Source: Agelaius tricolor (Eukaryota > Chordata > Aves > Passeriformes > Icteridae). Taken from it: a DNA stretch of 64,000 nucleotides. Positions within the stretch are counted from its first letter, which is position 1, and the number at the start of each line of letters is the position of its first letter. This document shows positions 23,950 through 34,890 of the stretch, piece after piece. Under the pieces are notes generated by a model. That model made no database searches. It was not told the DNA's origin and saw only the letters and a program-made list of their open reading frames with translations. The stretch lies in assembly GCA_023055355.1 (NCBI GenBank), contig JALJCS010000053.1, forward strand, positions 2,180,501-2,244,500, read 5' to 3'. The position numbers and the translations under genes were made by a program.

Positions 23950-25292
23950 GTAAGTATAATAATTTAATTTCTAAACTGTAAAGCTGGTATGTATATCAGC
24001 AGCTAAGACCTGGAATGTTTATCTACAGTGGGCTTGGAAAGTTGTTCTTGGTTTTGTTTTAATTTTTTTTGTTTCAGGAACAGCTTGTGAGAAATAAGCA
24101 TTCTGCAGTGGTCTTCTAAAGTGATCCATTTGCTGCTAACATTGGCTTTCTAACTTAGCTTAGTCACTCAGAACTCCTGGAGTGAGTGAATGAATCCTCT
24201 GCCTAAGGGGACTAGAGCAATAACATACCTGATTGCTTTCTGTTGCTTTGTTTCGTTTGTTTTTGCTTGCGGTGTACATGAATTTCTGTTTTGCAAGAAC
24301 AGAGAATGATAGGAGAAGGCAGCTGGTCCTGACTGACATCAGTGCTGACAGCAGCAATTACGTGCATTTGTTGTGCAGCCTCTTCTGATAAGTTTATTTG
24401 GCAAGGGGGTATAAGGTGGAGTGCAGGAAAACAAAGCCTGTTCTTGCATCTGTAGGCTGTAACCTTTCAAGCTGTGAACAGCCAGCTTCAGGAAATTACT
24501 TCACAAACTCAAATCCTCACTGAATCTGTGATCCTCTATCACTTACTCAACTGTCCTATGTGCTTACCCAAAATTATTTAGTCCACCTGAGACTCTAACC
24601 ACTGCTTCCCTCAGCCTCCCGTGCTGGCAATACAAGACTTGAATTCTCACGCAAGTCTAAAAGCAATTTTTTACCTTTTCTGAGAAAAGTCCAGCCCTGA
24701 AAGAGAAGTAGCTTCTCCCTAATAATACTTGCTTCCAAACAACAAGGTGGCTTCTTGCCACCTTAGCCAAATCTAGCTATTCTGAGTGCTCTGCACTGAC
24801 GGCAGAGGACAGGTCTTTGAACATAACCTCCTTTCATAGTTGCTAGGGAAATGAAATAGGGATACATTTGCTCAGGGCTTGAGTATAGATCTGAGGCTAA
24901 CACAGGAATCAGCACAGGGAACTTCGGATCTGCAGTTCCTTCTGCAACAGCAGGTTGAATCAAGGTCTCTAGACAGACCATAGGGATAGTAAAAATCTCA
25001 AAAAGCAAAAAACAACCAAGCAATTTACAATCATATATATCCCAAAGGACTGATGGAGATGGTGACATTAGCATGTCAGTCAAAATCATCTGCCCCTTTT
25101 TCTAGGTGACAGAAGTTTGAGTATCTTTTTGTCCTATACCCTTGGGACTTAGAATCCAGAAATGAAGCATTTTGCTGACCCAAAATCTTTATCTCAGTGC
25201 AAAGATGATGGGAGAAGCGTTCTGTTCTTTTCTGAGACCTCCTTCATAGATATGAAGAGACACTACTTTCACCTTGACTCCTCAAAATAGGT

Positions 25293-26160
25293 ATTCACAG
25301 AGAGTCACAGGGTAATTCAGACTGAAAGGGACACAGGAAGTCTGTAGTCCAAGCACCCCTTGCCCAAAGCAGGGTTAGACATGAGGTCAGACCAAGGTGC
25401 TCAGGTCTTTATTCAGGTGGGTATGGGCAACCTGCAAGGATGGTGCAGCCTTTTTTGTCAATCTATTACATTGCTTGGCTCTCCTAACAGCAAAAAAAAA
25501 AATTCTTCATATCCAGTCTGAATCTCTGTAGTTTCAGTTTGTGCCTGTTGTCTTTCACTGTCCCATCATAGCTGCTGTGAAAATCCCAGCTCTGCCTCTT
25601 CAATCACACTCTGTAGGTACTGCGGACTGCTGAAAGGTGCCCCTGAAGCCACCGCTGCTTGAGGTTGAACTAGACCCCACTCTGCTGACTTCTCCTCACA
25701 GAGCAAGTGCTGCAGCCACTGACCTCAGTGGCATCTGCTGAACTAACTTCAGTCTGTCAGTGTTTTTCGTGTACTGCAGGGGCCCAACACTGGATGCAGT
25801 ACTCAGATGTTAACTATGGAGTGCTGAGCAAAGGGAGATAACCTGTCTCCTCCCCTGGCTCTCCAGGCCAGACCCCTGCTCACACAGGATGCTTGGGCCC
25901 ATGCTGTTCAGCTCGCTGCTGACAGGGCCTTAGGCCATCCCCAAAGAGCAGTTCCCCTTATCCCACTAGTCCTGGGGGAATGGCTGCCAGGGCTCGGCAC
26001 CACAGGCAATGTCTGGGCATTTGTCTCTGTGCTCCTTTTGGCTTCTTCCCACCCCCATGGCCAGGCTCCTCTGGATAGCTGCCCATCAATCAGACCTATC
26101 AAATAGTCCTGCCAGCTGTGTGTCTTCTGCCACCTAGATAAGAATGTGCTCTGTCAGCAG
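25293..26160 (-). mobile_element. CR1 LINE fragment, about 0.85 kb
   Basis: Reverse-complement CR1 signatures: the tail near 25300 (GAGAGTCACAGGGTAATTCA then GACTGAAAGGGACAC), the block about obtaining TTCTTCATATCCAGTCTGAA at 25503, and the phrase ACTGGATGCAGTACTCAGAT at 25787, all in CR1 order. It is old and indel-rich. The 5' boundary near 26160 is approximate. Confidence 0.75.
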
Positions 26161-26541
26161 GATGTGCCCAAGCTTGCCCAGGCGTTCACACCTCCCCGTT
26201 TTCCTCACACCCAAGGAACCAGACTTATTAATGGAGCTCCTCACAGAGAAGTGAGGTCAGTAACCACAGATATTCACTGCAGTGAAAATGTAAGGTGCCT
26301 AAGTCATTGTGTGTCTGCCTCCTCTAAGCATACAAGTGTAAAAGAGAAGTACATTCAGTCAGGCCAACACTGTGCCTACATGTGATAGGTTAAATTATTG
26401 AATACTTTTCATTGTCTCTACCAACTGTATTTATCTGTTTATATATTCAGCTGCTTCTTCTTCAAATCCTGTTCTTTGAAAGCAAATTTCTTGTGTGCAG
26501 AGTTTGCATTGCTGACTGTCAGAGATGATGCTGAAGGGCTG

Positions 26542-26717
26542 TGTTTACTAGTAATTGAATAGGAAAAAGCTACATGTGTGGGATACAAGCTGTAGTTTAA
26601 AACTTTGGGGTCCTGCACTTTTGGAACCAGTTTTATAAAAGAAGACAATGCAGAGACCCAAGAGAAAAACTTAGAGATTCTCACCCAGTCTTTTCCCATT
26701 TGCAAACTGGGAGTCAG
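26542..26717 (+). promoter_or_regulatory. Candidate ALDOB promoter and exon 1 (preferred option)
   Basis: TATAAAAG at 26634-26641 is followed by a donor GTCAG|GTGAGA with the exon ending at 26717, giving a non-coding exon of roughly 50 bases. The resulting intron of about 4.6 kb is close to the intron 1 size I recall for human ALDOB. Upstream are a perfect FOXA core TGTTTAC at 26542-26548 and an HNF4-like half (reverse-strand CAAAGTT near 26600), both sensible for a liver gene. No classic HNF1 site GTTAATNATTAAC is visible at the expected position, which weakens the call. Confidence 0.4.
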
Positions 26718-29700
26718 GTGAGATTTTATGTAAGATTAGAAGATACAGTCAAATGAGGTTCTTGAAAAGAAAAAACGCCAATGATGTATTGAAGTTTCTA
26801 AGAGTATTGGAAGCAAAATGTAACATTGTTCCTTCTGCTATTCATCTTCACTCTGCTCTTTGGTTCTCACTATTAATATTAACAGGATCAAGTGCTTGTG
26901 CTGCCATTATGCATTTCCCCTCAGCCCTTCTTTCTTATGGCAGCTGAGAGAAACCCAAGATTTCAGCATTACAATATTTACAACTGTGCTGTCCCCTGCT
27001 CCCACAACCCCACCTCCTGCTGGCCAGAGGATGGGGGCTGAACAAAGAAATTTGTTTGCTTAAGGAGCTATTGAAGCCTGATAAGCACTTTAGGTAGCTA
27101 CAAAACTGGCAGGGTTGAGCAGTTTTATTCTTCTGAGGTTCTTTTATAATTCTACTTAAGAAAAAAAGTAAGCAGATACTACAAAGAGTCTGCATTGCAT
27201 TCATACAATGTAAATGTATGTGTTTCAATCAATGTGAAATCACCTGAGCTTGTGACACTTAGCCCCCAGTCTAAAATGGGTAAATAAAAATAAAGCTGCT
27301 TGAAACACCTTAGTGGTGAGAGAACTCCCAGCTACTGTTACTGAGATCACAATTCATAAGAACTTTTTTCTTCCTGGAAAAGTTGTCAATTTTAACAGAT
27401 AAATCAGATAAAGACAAACAGGCTTTGTTCTTGGAAGACTAAAATAAGCTTTGCAGCTCTGGCAACCTGGGCACAACTGTTTTTTCTCAGGACTTGTGCG
27501 GTGACATATCCAGCTCTTTGAGGGGACATGAGGATGGTAAAATTAATGCTTTTATCGATGTGCTGGGAGCTTACTCTTTACAAGTAAAGGCTTGGCTTGG
27601 CTTCATGAAATGTTACTGGAGTGTAAGGCTTCTCCACTCCTCTTCTGCCTGTTCCCCTGCTCAGAGCAGAACTTTGCAGCAGGGACACCCTTTCTGAATG
27701 CAGACATGAAGGTTCTCAGAAATTATTATTCTCATGAAAGAATCACAGAAAAATAAAATCCTAAATCAAGGGTACTAGAACATTCTGCACCTTTGAGCTA
27801 TTATAAGGTTTACAATTGTTCTTTTGCCCTCATTTCTTCACCATTTCAGCTAGAAACACTAGCCTCTTATTTGTCCTTATAGTTCAGCAGAGTAGCTGGG
27901 AACCACTCACCATGGCCTTAAAGATAATTCTGGGGACACTTTGGGCAAATCTCCACCTGCTCTTTCACACTCAGCATGATACTTGCATAGAAATTGGAAC
28001 TAATTTGCTGTCTTCCAATTCATCATTCTGAAACCACACTTTGTTGTTTCAATGTCTCAGTTTTCACTTGGAACAGCATTATTCACTGAAAACTCATCTT
28101 TCTGTATTTTGAAAATTTGCCTTGCAGGCTGGTTTTGAGTGATAAGTGTCTCCTTGTTATCTTTTGGCAAACACTGTGAATAAGTAAGATAGAGCAGACA
28201 TTAGTCTCATTGTTTATTGCATTGCTGGAAAGAAAGTGTACTCATCATAACATGACTGGAGCAACTGGTGATCTTGCAGTCCACCCAGCTGAACTCAAGG
28301 TTACCTGAATACACCTCCTGGTGCTGTAGCCCAGCTCCAAACTGCAACTCTAAAATCCCACCCCTGATTTAGCAGTTTATCAGCTCTGACCTTGGACAAG
28401 ATCATATTTTTGCCAGAGCCCAATTTCTCAGTCTTCTCCACAGAGCCTCTAAACTACTGGAGTGATTTCTTATCATTTTGCATAATGACTTATTTAACAG
28501 TAGTGAGGTTTTAACTGAGGTGCTCATCACCAAACTATTATTACAGTAATCATAATAACAAGTCAGTTTCCTCTTTTAAAGACATATCCAATACAGAAAG
28601 CAGGTGAGAGATAAGGAGAGTTGTAGGTGAATTGAAGTAGCTATGCAGCATAAACCATAGATTTTCAAATTCTTCTGGGTGAGCTGAAAAGGCCAAGAGC
28701 TGGGAGTGATGGAGCTATGATCACCACAATAGAAGGATGGTTCCCAGAGCTCTGGCCATAGGCCGACAGAGAGAGGGGTTCAGCTAAGCCCGTTTCACCA
28801 GGACCACAGCAAGGAATTTCAGCCCTTTGAAAAGCAGGGAACTCTCTCTAATTTGACAAAGTCTTGATCCTGCAGTCCTTCATCTTCCCTCTAAACCTAA
28901 AATTACTCTGTGGTAAGCTGCATGTGAAAATTTCCAGGCTCAGCTCGCAAAGAGGTAAAGCAGACCTGCATCTGACTGGTCTGTACTGGCAGACAATGCC
29001 ATTTGAATCTTGCAGGATAACATTACCAGTACCAAAGTACCTTCAGCTATAAATCAGGGTGTCATGGTTTGACACTGGCATAATGCCAGTGCCCCCATGA
29101 GAATACCCTCTCTCTGGTTTCTGCTGTGAGATGTGACCAGGAATAAGCAAAGCAGGCTCCCACTTAGGCAAAAAAAAGAATTTATTAACTAAACTACAAG
29201 GAAAAGGTAGAGAAGAAAAAAAAAAAAAAACACACAAGGAAAATGAAAACTTCACAAATACATCTCCTCCTCCCCCCCACCAAATTCTCAATCCTCAGTT
29301 CATCAAGAGGAGAAGGAGTCCTTCTTGTGCCAATGGTGACCTCTTCCTTTCATGTCCAGTGCTCTCACCACTGAACATGGATCAGAGCTGCTTCTAGGGT
29401 CGACTTTTAAGGATGCTTTGTCCCGATCCAAAAAGGGCACAGTCTCTCCTTTGGGACACCTGTCCCCCCCATATTTTTCACCCCCTGGGGCCGAGGAGTA
29501 CCCACACTGAACCCTCTTGGTTCTGTGGCCATTGCCTCCCCCTAGATGTAGTCTCTGTATCACAAGGAACATGGTTCTGTCCATGGCTGTACAAAAAGAG
29601 TCCAGCAAAAGCCACTCCATCATCTCTTCCCACTAAGATTCTTCTCTATTCTTCCACCATCTCTCACTTGCCCAGACCTCTCTCACACTTGCCCATTTCC

Positions 29701-31360
29701 TTCTTCATCTTTCACTCTATCTCTCTTCTAGGAAAGGTTAATGTTCTGTGAAGTTCTCATTCTCCGAAAAGGGGTTAAAAGCTCCTACAAGCGGCCGGCT
29801 GAACCCCCCCTTCTTTTCCTTCTCAGCCGTGCTGCCGGCACAGGCCCATGTTTATCCAGTTTCAAGGTTACAGTCCCAGGCACCGTCTCTCTCTCTCTCT
29901 CTCTCTGTCTCCCAGGGGGGGGCTGCCCGATGGCTCCCGGTGTCTCTCTCTCTCTTCCACCCTTCCAGCCCCGGGCTCAGGCCTACCTCTCCCCGCCACA
30001 TGGCTTTTCCCCTCCCCCCACCCAGCCAACAACTGGGCCGGGGGAGAGACCCGAACTCTTTCCCGCCGGAAACCCAAGAGAGCCTCCCAGAAAACATATT
30101 TCCTGTCAAACCACCACACAGGGACATGAATTTACAGCTGTTATCATACTCTGATGGCATCGTTGTCAGAAAATTTTGGCACCATTTGGCATCAGAACTC
30201 TGTACCCTATCATGAGTAGCAGACAGACTCTCCATTGTTTCTACCCATCGTGCCCTTCAGCAGGAAGGATAAGACAAGAATTCCCTGGCAAAACAACATC
30301 TGTGTGCAGGGAAATAAGAAGTTGGACTTGGCTGCCTACATGCTTATATAGGGAAAAATATTTTCTGGCCATCTCTGATGGAATGGGAAATGTTCTCACT
30401 CCTCTCTCAGGCAGAGTTTGGGAATAGAAAATCCAAACACTGTCCAGGGGCCTGCCCTTTTGAAGGAAAATGTGATATTTGAGATCTTTCATGTTGTTTT
30501 TAATCTAGTACCTTCTGGATTTACCACCCATTAATAAAAACAGATGTGTTGCTTTAGCTATCACATGTGACAAACTGAAGGAAGAGAGTTTTTCTGACTT
30601 ACAGGCCTATACACTCAGAAAAGCAACTTCGACTATTGAGATGATTAGAGAAACTGTAATTTTATGCCATATAACCAAAACATAAGACAAAGAATTTTGT
30701 CATATCAAGACAGATCACAGATTTCAGGTGCTGGGTAGTTGCAGCTGGTAACCCTCTACCCCAGCTAAAAAGATAGAACTGAGGGGTGAATTCTCCTAAG
30801 GCCCCAAATCTTCTGCAGAGAAAGCAATGCACTGCAATTCTGAAAGCAGTCATAGGGAGGAGAATTACTAAACCCAGGCAAAAGGTTAGGGATGGAACAT
30901 CACCCAGACACAGCAGCAAATACTGCCAACAGAGGCAGGAAATAGAAGAGGAGCAGTGTTAGGAAATATGTAAAGGTAAGCAATGGAATAACTGGCATTC
31001 TACTCACAGAAACCAAAAAGTATGCAGAGTCAGCAATTTGCTTACTTGTTACTCAGAGCATGTTTTTATGACAGACTGACCTTCCTTTATTTTCTGAGCA
31101 AATCCAGGTAAAATGCAGAGTCTTTCCCACTTTGGTTCTAGAATGATGTGGCAGGATGTGTCTCCTGCATTTCTTTCTAGTTTTTCCAGACACACTAAAC
31201 CTAGAAGAATTGAAATGGATTTCTGGTCATGTTGCCTATGATAACATGGACCAGACAAGCATCAAGAGCCCTGCAGAGGAAACACCTGAGTGGTGTCACT
31301 GGTTCACAGTCTCCCGCAGAAGTACTTGTAATTACTTGTAACAGTAATTCTCTCCCACAG
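26718..31360 (+). other. Putative ALDOB intron 1
   Basis: The stretch ends in TCTCTCCCACAG at 31351-31360, a good acceptor 10 bases before the ALDOB start codon. Apart from the LTR at 29060-30118 it holds no recognised gene. Whether it is all intron depends on which exon 1 candidate is real. Confidence 0.45.
29060..30118 (-). mobile_element. Solo LTR, 1059 bp, with intact target duplication
   Basis: The ends are TGTCATGGTTTGAC and GTCAAACCACCACA, so TG...CA with imperfect inverted termini, flanked by identical CAGGG at 29055-29059 and 30119-30123. A poly(A) signal reads AATAAA on the minus strand (TTTATT at 29181-29186), about 120 bases from the low-coordinate end, so the element points left. 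A CT-rich tract at 29887-29909 and a GC-rich U3 are inside. The 5-bp duplication suggests an ERVL/ERV3-type family. No internal retroviral genes remain. Identical duplications and sharp ends indicate a fairly young insertion inside the ALDOB upstream region. Confidence 0.9.
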
Positions 31361-31370
31361 ATAAGTCAAC

Positions 31371-31482
31371 ATGACCCACCAGTTCCCAGCGCTGTCTCCA
31401 GAGCAGAAAAAAGCTCTTGCAGACATTGCTCAGCAGATTGTGGCATCAGGAAAGGGGATCCTTGCTGCAGATGAATCAGTGG
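31371..31482 (+). CDS. ALDOB: ALDOB coding exon 1 (gene exon 2)
   Basis: Residues 1-37 plus one base of G38. It encodes MTHQFPALS through GILAADESV with active-site D34. The exon itself starts at 31361 after TCTCCCACAG and ends at the donor GTAAGT. Confidence 0.97.
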
Positions 31483-34468
31483 GTAAGTTCTGGACATCAA
31501 TCAGTTAGCAGTATGCAAGATGTTTTTTTCCTTTTAGTTTTGCTTCATATTTGAAATCAGTGGAGTAGATGAAAAACACTTTGTTGTCTGAGCAGAACAA
31601 TTCAGCCAAGCAGGGCTGCAGCCATAACAACAAAAGCTTACAAACTGTGGGTTGAGAAGGGATATTCTGAACTGAAGCCCCAGTTCATTACTACTTATTG
31701 GGATCAGGAGGCCAGCCAAGCCTAGAACCTCTTTGCCCACCACACTAGGTACCATGGGGAACAGGCTGCAGCGGATCAATGTGGAGAACACGGAGGAGAA
31801 CCGCCGAGCTTTTAGAGAGGTCCTCTTCTCTTCGGACACTTCCATCAACCAAAGCATTGGGGGCGTGATCCTTTTCCATGAGACCCTCTATCAGAAAGAC
31901 AGCAGTGGAAAGCCATTCCCAGCAGTTATCAAGGAAAAAGGCATTGTGGTGGGAATTAAGGTGAGTGTCTGTATGTGCCAGGCTGGCACCATAACAAATC
32001 CCATTTCCAGAGAAAATTATATTTGGGGCTGCACTGTATCCTAAATAACACTGCTCCCCCTCCCCTCTCCTCCCCCTCCCCCCATTTTTGTCCTTGGTTT
32101 TAAAATTCTGTGCATTGCTTTTGTGCAACTAACTAGAGGCTCATTTGCACTAGATGCTGGAACTTTCCATACATCAACTCCCATCTACTCCCCATTCACT
32201 GCAAATAAGCCTCTCCATGCAGTAACCTAAACCTAATTCTTTCCACATCTCACAGAGTTGTTGAGCCATTTCCTGCAGACATCTATATACACATTGACCC
32301 TCCTCTTACCCAGTTAATTCCTTTTTCTTCCCCTTTGCTCCAACATTTCCTTCCTTTTCACCCTGAGCACATTAAGGTCCACACATTAGTAACAGTCCTC
32401 CTTCAAAGGCAGACTAGACATGGGTAAGAATTAGACCAATTCTCATCTTTCTGTAACCCTTCCTGTTTTTCTGACCTGCACAGCTGGATAAAGGCACAGC
32501 ACCTCTAGCAGGAACAAATGGAGAAACCACCATTCAAGGTAAGGAGAGATCTAAGGAGCCTAAGCTATGGCCTGGGCAGCAAAGCCATAGGGTGACTCAC
32601 CTGAGACGCGGCCTTGGCTATAGTCACAGTACTCTCCAAAGCTCTGTGCTGAAGAGCAGCTCTCAGTGAAACATCACTCTCCCTCTGCAGGGCTGGATGG
32701 GCTGGCTGAACGCTGTGCCCAGTACAAGAAAGATGGCGCTGACTTTGCCAAGTGGCGTGCAGTGCTGAAGATCACCAGCACAACACCCTCTCAACTCGCC
32801 ATCCAGGAGAATGCCAACACCTTGGCACGCTATGCCAGTATCTGCCAGCAGGTACCTTCCCTCCAGCAACCTTTCCTGAGATGCTGTTGCCCCTTCTCCC
32901 TGTTCCCTGTGATAATATACTAGGGAGCTTAAAAGGAGAATCCCTGTGAAGGTTTTGGAAAGACAAGGAGGAAGGGCAGCACAGCAGGAAGGAATACCAC
33001 CGAAGTCAGGACAAACAACAAGAACAATTTTACTTCCACAGCCCTAAAGAATCCCCTGTCTTTCTTTTCCTAGCATGGCTTGGTACCCATCGTGGAGCCA
33101 GAAATCCTGCCTGATGGAGACCATGATCTCCAGCGCTGTCAGTATGTCACAGAGAAGGTAAGAAGAGATTCCTCCCTCTGTGCTCTCCCTCACAAACCTG
33201 CAGCTAAACTCTGTGCAGTTTGTGCTCACAGATCTCAAAGAGATTTGACCAAAAATGTCCTTCATAGCTGCATCACAAAAATGAGCTGCTCCTAGGCACA
33301 TAACAAACAAATGGGAAATCCAAGAGTATTTTCCGTGCTCTTGGATTTTCACTTCAGTGACAATAGGCATTCTCAATCTCAAAAAGATGTATCAGGACCA
33401 AATCCAATTACCTCAATTTCAGGAAGGACAAATCCCGTAAATATGAAAAGTTGTATCATGGTCATCTCAAAAGCAGTGAGGTGTCCCCAGCTGTAACCCC
33501 AAAAATAAATTTCATCAGAAAGCAAAATTCAATTCGAGCTTGCTACAGTACCAAAGAATAAGCTGTCTTTCCACAGCAGCCTGAGGTGAAGATCTGAGCA
33601 GAGGTCTGTATTCAATCCTCCTGTTTTCAGGTTCTGGCTGCTGTCTACAAGGCTTTGAATGATCATCACGTGTACCTGGAGGGGACACTGCTGAAACCCA
33701 ACATGGTGACGGCTGGGCATTCCTGCTCCAAGAAGTACACCCCTCAGGATGTAGCCATAGCAACTGTCACTACTCTCCTCCGCACCGTTCCTGCTGCTGT
33801 TCCTGGTGATTCCTGATTCATTCCTACCTCTTCATTCTCACTCTCTCTCCTACCTCTGACATACCTGCTCCTCTGGCAAGTAAAGACCAGGGATTGAGGT
33901 GGCTGGAACACTATTTCTAAGCCCCAAAACCTCTTTCTTGCAGGAATCTGCTTCCTGTCTGGAGGTCAGAGTGAAGAGGAGGCTTCTCTCAACCTGAATG
34001 CCATGAATCAGTGCCCTCTGCCTAAGCCTTGGAAACTGACATTTTCCTACGGGAGAGCCCTGCAAGCCTCTGCCCTGGCTGCATGGTTGGGAAAAAGCGA
34101 GAACAAGAAGGCTGCTCAAGAGGCCTTCCGCAAGCGGGCACAGGTACGAGGCTTCCCCCAAGCAGAGAGAAGAGCTGTCACCATGAAGGGACACATGTTG
34201 TCACCTTCCTAAGGCTGCTCTTGATCCCACCCCTCCTAGCACTTCATGTTCACCAGGGACACTACTCTGTTATTTGTGCCTTGCTTACTCCTGCTGGTTG
34301 TTCTTTACACATCTGCCTTTCTTACTCCATGCTGATTCTTTCCTCCTCATTTTTTTTCTTCTTCTTTTTCAGATTAACAGTTTGGCTTGCAGGGGGCAGT
34401 ATGTCCAGTCTGGGAAGAATGACGCAGCTGCCATGCAGTCACTGTTCACTGCCAGCTACACCTACTGA
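31371..34468 (+). CDS. ALDOB: Fructose-bisphosphate aldolase B (8 coding exons)
   Basis: Joined exons 31371-31482, 31749-31960, 32484-32538, 32691-32851, 33074-33157, 33631-33805, 33944-34143 and 34373-34468 give 1095 nt, that is 364 residues, exactly the vertebrate aldolase length. Exon sizes 212, 55, 161, 84, 175 and 200 match the conserved aldolase gene structure. The cytosolic enzyme cleaves fructose-1,6-bisphosphate and fructose-1-phosphate in liver, kidney and gut. Catalytic residues are present (numbering with Met1): D34, K108, K147, E188, Schiff-base K230 in EGTLLKPNM, and the C-terminal Y364. The liver-type identity rests on close similarity to ALDOB over A and C forms, for example the GIVVGIKLD and [13 protein letters not shown] segments. 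Initiation is at 31371, 10 bases into exon 2; exon 1 is non-coding. All introns are GT-AG; the seventh donor is GTGATT, a weaker match. The frame is intact, so the gene should be functional. Confidence 0.98.
31749..31960 (+). CDS. ALDOB: ALDOB coding exon 2
   Basis: 212 nt, residues 38-108, from TMGNRLQ to GIVVGIK with K108 of the active site. Acceptor CACTAG, donor GTGAGT. Confidence 0.97.
32484..32538 (+). CDS. ALDOB: ALDOB coding exon 3
   Basis: 55 nt, residues 109-127, [18 protein letters not shown]. Too short to show as a long frame; located by the acceptor CTGCACAG, the donor GTAAGG and homology. Confidence 0.95.
32691..32851 (+). CDS. ALDOB: ALDOB coding exon 4
   Basis: 161 nt, residues 127-180, [10 protein letters not shown] to ICQQ. 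It carries catalytic K147 and R149. The alanine at 150, whose change to proline (A149P, without Met) is a common human fructose-intolerance allele, is normal here. Confidence 0.97.
33074..33157 (+). CDS. ALDOB: ALDOB coding exon 5
   Basis: 84 nt, residues 181-208, [10 protein letters not shown] to YVTEK, with catalytic E188. Position 181 is His where human aldolases have Asn. Confidence 0.97.
33631..33805 (+). CDS. ALDOB: ALDOB coding exon 6
   Basis: 175 nt, residues 209-267, containing the Schiff-base lysine K230 in [13 protein letters not shown]. Acceptor TTTTCAG; donor GTGATT departs from consensus at positions +4 to +6. Confidence 0.97.
33944..34143 (+). CDS. ALDOB: ALDOB coding exon 7
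   Basis: 200 nt, residues 267-333, with the phosphate-binding FLSGGQSEE loop and [14 protein letters not shown]. Confidence 0.97.
34373..34468 (+). CDS. ALDOB: ALDOB coding exon 8 (C terminus)
   Basis: 96 nt with stop, residues 334-364, ending SLFTASYTY. The terminal tyrosine needed for full activity on fructose-1,6-bisphosphate is present. The acceptor has a long pyrimidine tract (TTCTTCTTTTTCAG). Confidence 0.97.
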   Translation: MNSLACRGQYVQSGKNDAAAMQSLFTASYTY

Positions 34469-34890
34469 AACAGCAGGAAACCTTCCTTCCTCCTGTCCCT
34501 TGTCACACAGTGAAAGATGTTCAGAAATGAAAGAAAAACATAGAAATCTAATTTCCCTTACCCTGCACCAAACTGGAGATAGAATGGCTTAGCTTCCTCT
34601 CCACCCTTCACTCCCACAATTTACCAAGGGGATATTCTTTTTTCATTTGCACATTTCAAGGAAAGGGAATTTTTTCCAAACAACAAACAACAGCTGCCAA
34701 TGAATCATGAACCCACCCTCCCTCAGTTTGAAACTCAGCCCCTGGAACAGCAGGCAGATTCAGTAGTTCTCTAGCAATTCAAATAGCTACCCTTGCCCAT
34801 TACCACATTTAGCAGCCACAATCCTGAATTATAAAACCTGACTGTCTATTCAATCATGTCAATAAAACAGTAATTGAAAACTAATCTCCA
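34469..34890 (+). other. ALDOB 3' UTR with poly(A) signal
   Basis: AATAAA at 34861-34866 is followed by a T-rich then GTGT-containing element near 34900-34916, the usual cleavage context. A 3' UTR of about 0.4 kb is in line with vertebrate ALDOB. Confidence 0.8.

Noticed and set aside
26868..26883. HNF1-like TATTAATATTAAC as an ALDOB promoter site
   Set aside because: The half-sites have spacing zero instead of one, and it lies downstream of the better TATA and donor pair.
29741..30235. Frames of 137, 155 (+) and 127 (-) codons
   Set aside because: Products of the GC- and CT-rich U3 part of the solo LTR, open on both strands.
30338..30350. TATA-like CTTATATAGGG as an ALDOB promoter
   Set aside because: No plausible donor follows within 150 bases and no liver-type motifs surround it.
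34029..34592. 187-codon + frame
   Set aside because: Alternate frame of ALDOB coding exons 7 and 8, reading through an intron.
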